This document shows, piece after piece, positions 31,937 through 39,343 of a stretch of 39,343 nt of DNA. This DNA is from Bradymonadales bacterium. Its GTDB lineage: Bacteria; Myxococcota_A; UBA9042; PWKZ01. The notes under the pieces are model-generated. The model was not told where the DNA came from, made no database searches, and saw only the letters and a program-made list of their open reading frames with translations. The stretch is taken from the NCBI GenBank assembly GCA_003559575.1, contig PWKZ01000202.1, positions 1 to 39,343 on the forward strand, in the 5' to 3' direction. A program made the position numbers and the translations under genes. The first letter of the stretch is position 1. Every line of letters starts with the position of its first letter.

Positions 31937-34558
31937 CTAGCGCGTCAAGTGAAGCCCTCTCCCGGCGTGTGGGGGGCGTCCGAGAGACCACACGAAAACT
32001 CCCGAGGGGACGAGTCGGATGCCGATCGCGCCGTCCAGGGCGGTGTCGAACGCGCGCGCGCCTTTTTCCCGGTAGCGAGCTGCTACCGACAAGGCCGGCA
32101 GCCGCGGTCGGGGGCCTTCGCCGCGTGAATAGATCACCGCCCGGGGGCGGACCGCCGCCAACCACGCGCGGCTGCTCGAGGTGGCGCTGCCGTGGTGGGG
32201 AGCGACGACCACCTCGGCGCGCAGGCGGCTTTGATCTTCGCCGAGAGACGCGAGGAGCGCCTCCTCGGCGAAGAGTTCGGCATCCCCCGGCAGCAACAGC
32301 CGCGCTCCTTCTCGGCCGATGTTCAAGACGAGGCTGCGATCATTCTCATCATCGCGCTGTCCATCGGCCGGCGGCAGGTTCGCGGGGGGCCAGAGAACGT
32401 GGCTCGGCAGCACCTCGGGGCTGAACAGTATGTCGCCCGCCGCCAGGCGCCGTATGCGTCCGCCGCCGGCGGTGACGATTTGCTCGAGCATCCGCAACCG
32501 CACCCCACCCCTCGTCGCGGCGCTCGTCCATAGCTCATCCACCGACATCATGGTCGCCACCTCCATTAGACCCTCGAGATGGTCGGCGTGGGCGTGGCTG
32601 AGTACCATGATGTCGAGGTGGCCGATTCCCAGGGCGCGCAGCGCCGGGAGCACTCGGGCGCGCCCGACGCGAGAGCGGCCGGTGCGCCCCCCGCCTCCGT
32701 CGACGAGTGCGCGGCGTCCGTCGGGCAGCATGAGGACCACCGCGACCCCGTGGCTGACGTTCAAGACCACCGCGGTAAGTTTCGGGCCGTCTTCTGTGGA
32801 GGCTCGCACCGCGAGGGTCGCGGGCAACGGTGGCGGATGGGGCGGAGAGTAGGTCACGGCCACCGCGACCGCGCTCACGAGGGTGAGCATGGTCGCCAGG
32901 CGCCGCGGTGGGCGCTTAGAGCGGCGCGCGGCATTGGGGCGCGGGGTGAGCGCCCGTCGCGCGCGCGCGGCGGCGCGGTGTCCTTCTGATGAGACAGGAC
33001 CGGCGAGGAGAGAGAGCAGACGCAAGGCGGTCATGGTGGCGACCACGAAGGCCGCGATGATCACAGGGTGTGGTGGGAAGAAGACCTCGGGGGCGCCGCG
33101 GGCCATGAGCGAGATTGCTTCAAGCCAGCTTTGCATCACAAAAGCCGGCAGCGCGAGGGCGGCCGGGTGGGCGAAGCATGGCAAGATCGCGGTGGCGAAG
33201 GCGCCGAGGAGCGCGGTCGGCAGCACCATGAGCGCGAGGAAGGGGACCGCCACGAAGTTGGCCGCGAAAGTCAGGAGGGGGACACGGCCGAAATGGGTCA
33301 CGAGCACTGGAGCGGTCCCGATGCCGGCGGCGACCGAGGCCCACAGCCCGGCAAACAACCACTTGCCGGCGGCTCCCAGCAAGGGGCCGGTGCGGTGCGG
33401 GGCGAACATCTCGCGCGCGAGCGCCCGACCCGCCGGAGCGGTGTAGAGCAAGGCGGAGACGGCTGAGACCGAGAGCTGAAACGAGACGGATCGGAGCAGG
33501 TCGGGGGCCGCGCTCAAGAGAAGCAAGACCGCTACCGAGAGTGCATCGCGACCGCTCATCTCACGCCCGAAAATGCGCCCCAACAGGAACAGGGCGGCCA
33601 TTGCGAGCGCACGAGTGGTCGGGATCGCGGCGCCCGCCAAGAGCGTGAACGCGGTGAGCGCGGCGATGGTCGCGGCGGCGCGCAGCCGATCGAGGCGCAG
33701 ACGGAGGAGCAACCACTCGCTTCGCTTGAGAAGTACTCCAAACAGCGCGTAGAACCACAGCCCGACGATCCCGAGGTGTAGCCCCGAGATGGCCAGCGCG
33801 TGGGCGGTGCCGGCGCGTGCGAAGTCCTCTCGGACGTTGTGTGGGACGAGCTGCCGGGCGCCGAGGCTGAGCGCGGCGATGGTCCCGCCGGTGCGCTCAT
33901 CCGTGGCGCCGATGATTGCGCGGGCCAGGCGGTTGCGGCGGGCCGCGAGGGTCGGCCGCGGTTGTGCCGTGGGCTCACGCGCCAGGGGCTCACGCGCCAG
34001 GGGCGCCACAGCCTCGGCTGTGGCGACGAAGGCGGTCCAGCCGCGCTCGGCGCGGGGCGGGACGAACTCGCCCGGGTTGCCGAAGGGGCGGCGCTCCCGC
34101 AGGCGCGCCCTGAACGCAACGTGTGCGCCGACGGCGACATGCTCGAGAGGCTCGGCGCTAAACAGTCGGACATTCCGGCCGGCGCGCTCCGGGTGATCGT
34201 CGAGAAGCTCGAGCTCGACGTAGCTCCCCCCATCGTGGGCTCGGGGCCAGGGGCCGTCCTGCACCAGCGCGGTATGGGTCTGCACGCCGGTGACCGGAGG
34301 CGGGGAGGGCATCGGCGGCTCGGCCGTTGCGCCCGCGCGAAGCGCTCCGGCGAGCAGAACCACGAGCAGCAAGAGCGCGCCGGCGCCTCGGGTTGTGTGC
34401 GCGCTCCTTAGCGCGACGGCGAGTATTGCGCTCGCGGCACTCAGTACGAGCGCGCGGGCGAGGAGGGTTTCAGTGGAGCAAGCTCCGTCGCCAAGGCCCA
34501 CGCCGGCGGCGAATGCGATCGCACATCCCGGCAAAAAAATGCAGCGCGCGCGTGCCAT
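31937..34558 (-). CDS. comEC: DNA internalisation competence protein ComEC/Rec2
   Basis: An inner-membrane channel that carries single-stranded DNA into the cytoplasm during natural transformation. The 873 residues show the full family layout. N-terminal membrane segments are followed by a soluble OB-like domain (about 90-190). The Competence membrane domain (about 215-510) carries the signature HALAISGLHLGIVG. A basic linker leads to a C-terminal metallo-beta-lactamase domain (about 595-850) with LSHAHADHLEGL and APHHGSATSSS. The MBL metal motif HxHxDH is intact, so nuclease activity is possible. ATG 34558 has AGAGAGG before it. Palindromic element C ends only 22 bases upstream, and no separate promoter was found, so expression may depend on sequences in or beyond that element. 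Confidence 0.94.
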   Translation of the reverse strand: MARARCIFLPGCAIAFAAGVGLGDGACSTETLLARALVLSAASAILAVALRSAHTTRGAGALLLLVVLLAGALRAGATAEPPMPSPPPVTGVQTHTALVQDGPWPRAHDGGSYVELELLDDHPERAGRNVRLFSAEPLEHVAVGAHVAFRARLRERRPFGNPGEFVPPRAERGWTAFVATAEAVAPLAREPLAREPTAQPRPTLAARRNRLARAIIGATDERTGGTIAALSLGARQLVPHNVREDFARAGTAHALAISGLHLGIVGLWFYALFGVLLKRSEWLLLRLRLDRLRAAATIAALTAFTLLAGAAIPTTRALAMAALFLLGRIFGREMSGRDALSVAVLLLLSAAPDLLRSVSFQLSVSAVSALLYTAPAGRALAREMFAPHRTGPLLGAAGKWLFAGLWASVAAGIGTAPVLVTHFGRVPLLTFAANFVAVPFLALMVLPTALLGAFATAILPCFAHPAALALPAFVMQSWLEAISLMARGAPEVFFPPHPVIIAAFVVATMTALRLLSLLAGPVSSEGHRAAARARRALTPRPNAARRSKRPPRRLATMLTLVSAVAVAVTYSPPHPPPLPATLAVRASTEDGPKLTAVVLNVSHGVAVVLMLPDGRRALVDGGGGRTGRSRVGRARVLPALRALGIGHLDIMVLSHAHADHLEGLMEVATMMSVDELWTSAATRGGVRLRMLEQIVTAGGGRIRRLAAGDILFSPEVLPSHVLWPPANLPPADGQRDDENDRSLVLNIGREGARLLLPGDAELFAEEALLASLGEDQSRLRAEVVVAPHHGSATSSSRAWLAAVRPRAVIYSRGEGPRPRLPALSVAARYREKGARAFDTALDGAIGIRLVPSGVFVWSLGRPPHAGRGLHLTR

Positions 34559-34580
34559 CGATCCTCTCTTGGGGAATCTT

Positions 34581-34758
34581 CCTCAATCCTCCACCCTTTT
34601 CCGGGATTCGGGAAGCGATTCGGGCACAATTGCGGCGTCACCTTCACCAAATCGATGCTCGACGTAGCGCTGCTACGACTGCGCTCGATTTGGTTTGTTT
34701 CCTTGCACTTGCACCCGCCTCACTCCCCTCGGTCCACGGACGCGGTGGAGGATTGAGG
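34581..34758 (+). repeat. Palindromic intergenic element, copy C (complete)
   Basis: A 178-base element bounded by a perfect 15-bp inverted repeat, CCTCAATCCTCCACC (34581-34595) and GGTGGAGGATTGAGG (34744-34758). The inner stem CCAAATCGA (34647-34655) pairs with TCGATTTGG (34685-34693), and the core is CGTAGC-GCT-GCTACG (34663-34677). It differs from copy D by only about six bases over the shared 161. The rest of the gap (34759-34818) holds nothing recognisable. Confidence 0.88.
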
Positions 34759-34818
34759 TCTTGGGCCTCCGGTGGAGACCCCCTTGAGAAAAGGATCGCG
34801 CTAGAGCGTGCCGGTGTT

Positions 34819-35709
34819 TCAGGCGTCTCGCGCCGGGGTGGTCGTGGCGCGCAGCTCCGGCTCGTCTTCCAAGAAGTACGGGGCGCCCGTCCTTGGCCGC
34901 CACGAGCTATTCTTGTGGACCAGCGGTTCGATGAGTTCACCCGTCTCGACCAGGTGGCGCATGCGCCTGATGTCCTCGCGCGGGATCTGGGTCCACGCCA
35001 ACAACAGGTAGACCAGAAGATCGAACAAAATTATGTCGTAGACCAGCGCGGGTCTGCCGAGGATCAACCATACGAACAGGAATGCAATCGGAACGGCGGT
35101 CAGGAAGCTGTGCATCCCAAACCGCAGGACGCCCATCCAGCGCCGCCCGTGGTGGTTGACGAACGGGATTTTTGAGAGATGCAGGACGCTCATCAGTATG
35201 ATCAGAAGAGCGCCGACTCCGTAGACAAGCTCGCGCCAGGGAGAGGCCTGCGCGATCCCCAGGGCGAAGATGCTCGAATTCAACAGCGCCAGAATGAACA
35301 CGGTCAGCACCGGGCGAGGGATCCCGAACCAGTAGCACGGGTAGCTCAGCGGTCGGTCTTGCTGCTTGGCCTGGCGGATCGTGCCGAAGGTGATGGGGAA
35401 AGCCCCCACGAACGCACCGATATACCAGGGGAAGCCCGCCACATGGGAGTAGAAGTGGTAGATTATGAAGGAGGGGGCGACTGAGTTGGTGATGTAGTCG
35501 CAGACGCTGTCGAAGATCCCGCCGAACGTGTCGTGCTGCTTGGTGAGCCGTGCCACCGGCCCGTCCAGCAGGTCGAAGACGTAGCCCACATAGATGAATA
35601 TGCATGCCCAGGTGAAGGCTCGCTCGGCGGGCTCGATCTCGAGGAGCGCGATGACGGCCGCGAACCCGGCGAGCAGGTTCCCAAGAGAAAAGAAATCTTT
35701 GAACTTCAT
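34819..35709 (-). CDS. pssA: CDP-alcohol phosphatidyltransferase, PssA-like
   Basis: An inner-membrane phospholipid enzyme of 296 residues with multiple membrane helices. The complete CDP-alcohol transferase motif D..DG..AR........G...D...D is present in DLLDGPVARLTKQHDTFGG and the following SVCD. The N-terminus (KFKDFFSLGNLLAGFAAVIA) and the length resemble CDP-diacylglycerol-serine O-phosphatidyltransferase, so phosphatidylserine synthesis is the best guess. Another alcohol acceptor is possible. It lies 72 bases downstream of acs, separated by a strong hairpin. No strong ribosome site is visible before ATG 35709. Confidence 0.8.
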   Translation of the reverse strand: MKFKDFFSLGNLLAGFAAVIALLEIEPAERAFTWACIFIYVGYVFDLLDGPVARLTKQHDTFGGIFDSVCDYITNSVAPSFIIYHFYSHVAGFPWYIGAFVGAFPITFGTIRQAKQQDRPLSYPCYWFGIPRPVLTVFILALLNSSIFALGIAQASPWRELVYGVGALLIILMSVLHLSKIPFVNHHGRRWMGVLRFGMHSFLTAVPIAFLFVWLILGRPALVYDIILFDLLVYLLLAWTQIPREDIRRMRHLVETGELIEPLVHKNSSWRPRTGAPYFLEDEPELRATTTPARDA

Positions 35710-35739
35710 GGGGCTGCTCGCTCAGCGGTAGGGAGCGGG

Positions 35740-35766
35740 CGAGAGCAGGCCCTGGGCCTGCTCTCG
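35740..35766 (-). terminator. Strong hairpin between acs and pssA
   Basis: CGAGAGCAGGCC and GGCCTGCTCTCG form a perfect 12-bp stem with a 3-base loop. It begins 16 bases after the acs stop on the minus strand. There is no U-run after it, so it may be an RNA-stabilising or attenuating hairpin that lowers pssA expression rather than a classical terminator. Confidence 0.5.
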
Positions 35767-35781
35767 TCCCTCGGCAAGAGT

Positions 35782-37752
<1,971 letters not shown>

Positions 37753-37787
37753 GTACTTCCTCCATCGACGTCGACGGTTATGAGATT

Positions 37788-37802
37788 GAGGCGCAGCGCC
37801 TC
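37788..37802 (-). terminator. Hairpin in porin-acs gap
   Basis: GAGGCGC-A-GCGCCTC is a near-perfect palindrome between the porin stop and the acs start, about 35 bases before acs. It has no U-run. Because it lies downstream of the candidate acs promoter, it would be in the acs leader and could reduce read-through or influence acs translation. Confidence 0.3.
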
Positions 37803-37865
37803 GGGCTATTCGGTCTCGGGCGGTGGTTTCCGGCATCTTCGTGAAACCATCTACACCGGGCCGCC

Positions 37866-37895
37866 TCTCTACCACAGAGAACCGATTCAGGTCAA
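37866..37895 (-). promoter_or_regulatory. Weak candidate promoter of acs
   Basis: On the minus strand, TTGACC (37895-37890) and TAGAGA (37871-37866) are 18 bases apart, about 115 bases upstream of the acs start. The -35 box is good; the -10 box is weak. Confidence 0.3.
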
Positions 37896-37923
37896 GGCCC
37901 GACGAGGATGCGCGGGGAGCTGA

Positions 37924-39039
37924 CTAGAAGAATAGTTGGGTTTGCAGTGTGGTCACGATCTGGGAGTCGCTGAACTCGACTGTCGGGTTCTTGACCATCG
38001 CCACCTCGAGCTTGATGTTGGCGTTGTGGCCGTGCAACCAGTAGTTGAGGCCGGCGCCGAGGCGCAGGAAGTGATCGTCGAAGTCGTCGGCGCGCTCCGG
38101 CTTGAACCAGTTGGCGAGCAGGAGCGGCTGCCACTTGCCGATGGCGTAGCCGATGTCGAACATGATGCCCATTCCGGCGTTGATGTAGTCCTCGTCGCCG
38201 TAGTAGACGAAGTTGGCGCTGCCGCTCAGGCGGTTGCCGCCCACGAACGGCAGATCCCAGGCCACATCGGCGCCCACCGCGAAGTACATGTCGGTGGCGG
38301 GGTTTCCGGCGGGGTCGGTGACGCCCGCGAGGATGTCGGGCTGCACGTCGAACGCCACGCCGACGCTGAAGATGCGCTTGCTGCGGAGATAGGTGCCGCC
38401 GAAGAAGTAGCCCGGCTCGGAGTCGAGGAAGTTGTAGCCGATGCGGCCGGTGAAGCGCGGGATCTCGGTCAGGCCGTCGCCCCAACCGCCGTTGGCCACC
38501 GACAGGCGGTAGTCGATTCGCTCATTGAACAGTAGACCGCCGAACTCGATCCCCAGGTCGCGCCAGACCATGCCGCCCGGGTATTGGTTGAGCGTTCCGT
38601 GGTAGTCGAGCGTGTTGAGGCTCACCGCGCTCTGGCGGAAGTGGCGCACGAACGGCGGCAGGATCATCCCCATGTGGACGTTGAACGCCTCGTGGAGGTT
38701 GAACTTGACCCAGGCGTCCTGGACGAAAAAGCTCGTGTTGGCGTTGAAATTGCCGCCACGGCCCCAGTTGGGGCTGTCGGTCTCCATGAAGAAGCTGACC
38801 CACTCGCTCACCTGTCCGCCGAGGATGATCCGCGAGCGACGGATGTACCAGTCGTTGGTGGTGGTATCGGCCCCAAGATCGTGGTTTATCTGCATTTGCG
38901 GTTGGAGCAGGTAGCTCAAGGTGACGAAGTAGTCGGGGGCCACCTCGAGCTTGACACCGGCGACAGCCGGCTTGACACCGAGCAGAGTGAGCGTGAAGAG
39001 CGCCGCCAGCGCGGTCATGGTCAGATAGCGTGTTCTCAT
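37924..39039 (-). CDS. Outer-membrane porin, phosphate-selective porin O/P family
   Basis: A 371-residue beta-barrel. A classical signal peptide, MRTRYLTMTALAALFTLTLL, ends at the cleavage site PAVA-G. The mature protein is a run of amphipathic strands with WYIRRSRIILGGQVSEWVSF and FFVQDAWVKFNL, as in OprO/OprP-type porins, and ends in Phe-Phe (QTQLFF). Family members pass phosphate, polyphosphate or other anions; the substrate here is not determined. ATG 39039 has a perfect AGGAGG site; a 40-codon upstream extension is ignored. A candidate promoter and a 6-bp hairpin CGCATC-AAGC-GATGCG (39106-39121) lie in the leader. Confidence 0.87.
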   Translation of the reverse strand: MRTRYLTMTALAALFTLTLLGVKPAVAGVKLEVAPDYFVTLSYLLQPQMQINHDLGADTTTNDWYIRRSRIILGGQVSEWVSFFMETDSPNWGRGGNFNANTSFFVQDAWVKFNLHEAFNVHMGMILPPFVRHFRQSAVSLNTLDYHGTLNQYPGGMVWRDLGIEFGGLLFNERIDYRLSVANGGWGDGLTEIPRFTGRIGYNFLDSEPGYFFGGTYLRSKRIFSVGVAFDVQPDILAGVTDPAGNPATDMYFAVGADVAWDLPFVGGNRLSGSANFVYYGDEDYINAGMGIMFDIGYAIGKWQPLLLANWFKPERADDFDDHFLRLGAGLNYWLHGHNANIKLEVAMVKNPTVEFSDSQIVTTLQTQLFF

Positions 39040-39141
39040 TTTTTTCCTCCTGGTTGTCTTCTCTTCGCGTGAAAAAAGTCGCAAGTTCGTGTCGCTGTCG
39101 CCCATCGCATCAAGCGATGCGCTTAATAGAGCATGGCTCCC

Positions 39142-39169
39142 GGTATCACGGGCCGGCAAAAACTGTCAA
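39142..39169 (-). promoter_or_regulatory. Candidate promoter of the porin gene
   Basis: A perfect TTGACA (39169-39164 on the minus strand) stands 16 bases from GATACC (39147-39142), about 100 bases upstream of the porin start and 14 bases from palindromic element D. The -10 box is weak. Confidence 0.42.
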
Positions 39170-39182
39170 CGGAAAGATGGAC

Positions 39183-39343
39183 CCTCAATCATCCACCCTT
39201 TTCCGGGATTCGGGAAGCGATGCGGGCACAATTGCGGCGTCACCTTCACCAAATCGATGCTCGACGTAGCGCTGCTACGCCTCCGCTCGATTTGGCTTGT
39301 TTCCTTGCACTTGCACCCGCCTCACTCCCCTCGGTCCACGGAC
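39183..39343 (+). repeat. Palindromic intergenic element, copy D (cut by window edge)
   Basis: It matches copy C with about six differences from its left outer arm CCTCAATCATCCACC (39183-39197) up to the window end, keeping the inner stem CCAAATCGA/TCGATTTGG and the CGTAGC-GCT-GCTACG core. The right outer arm, about 17 bases, lies outside the window. Confidence 0.85.

Noticed and set aside
34759-34818. Gap after element C checked for a terminator or small gene
   Set aside because: No hairpin with U-run and no open frame with a start signal.

Overview
The window is GC-rich, almost gap-free bacterial DNA. It comes from a Gram-negative organism: it encodes a FadL-type outer-membrane protein, an OprP-type porin and lipoproteins, and gene starts carry AGGAGG-like ribosome binding sites. 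Two surface proteins, one built from CC..D.DCDDGDPCT cysteine repeats and one with a thrombospondin-3-like calcium motif, are of the kind common in Myxococcota, Bradymonadota and related former Deltaproteobacteria. That placement is an inference. No rRNA, tRNA, IS element, CRISPR array or phage gene was seen.

Layout. (1) 2-106: apparent tail of a plus-strand gene cut by the window edge. (2) 116-7296, minus strand: a complete histidine operon in six genes, hisG, hisC-HAD, hisB, hisH-hisF, hisA-hisI-hisE and hisD. Three are fusions and most junctions are 4-base start/stop overlaps. The HAD domain on HisC probably supplies the otherwise missing histidinol-phosphate phosphatase. (3) 7721-17075: a cyclic-di-GMP signalling block. 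A plus-strand pair encodes a PilZ-like / LuxD-like hydrolase / methyltransferase protein, coupled by a 4-base overlap to a membrane histidine kinase-receiver-HD-GYP protein. A convergent minus-strand pair encodes a receiver-histidine kinase with an altered receiver site, coupled to a REC-PAS-GGDEF-EAL protein. (4) 17221-22806, minus strand: tungstate transporter tupABC followed by moeA, moaA, moaC, a MOSC gene and mogA, one tightly packed oxyanion-uptake and molybdenum/tungsten-cofactor operon with a structured leader. (5) 23087-24499: pyruvate kinase. (6) 24564-31824, minus strand: a large lipoprotein, a FadL-like barrel and a cysteine-repeat surface protein. (7) 31937-34558: comEC, the DNA-uptake channel. 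(8) 34819-39039, minus strand: porin, acetyl-CoA synthetase and a CDP-alcohol phosphatidyltransferase resembling PssA.

Intergenic gaps from 24.5 kb onward carry an imperfect family of roughly 165-180 bp palindromic elements (28264, 28445, 34581, 39183, and a half copy at 24499). The stem sequences differ between copies while pairing is kept, which marks a folded element rather than a simple repeat.

Most notable candidate system: the gene pair at 7721-13731. It places a possible acyl-chain hydrolase/methyltransferase with c-di-GMP-binding-like domains directly upstream of a sensor kinase fused to a c-di-GMP phosphodiesterase. This layout recalls the RpfF/RpfC/RpfG and Phc fatty-acyl signalling systems, but is built from different enzyme families. 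The functional link is a hypothesis.
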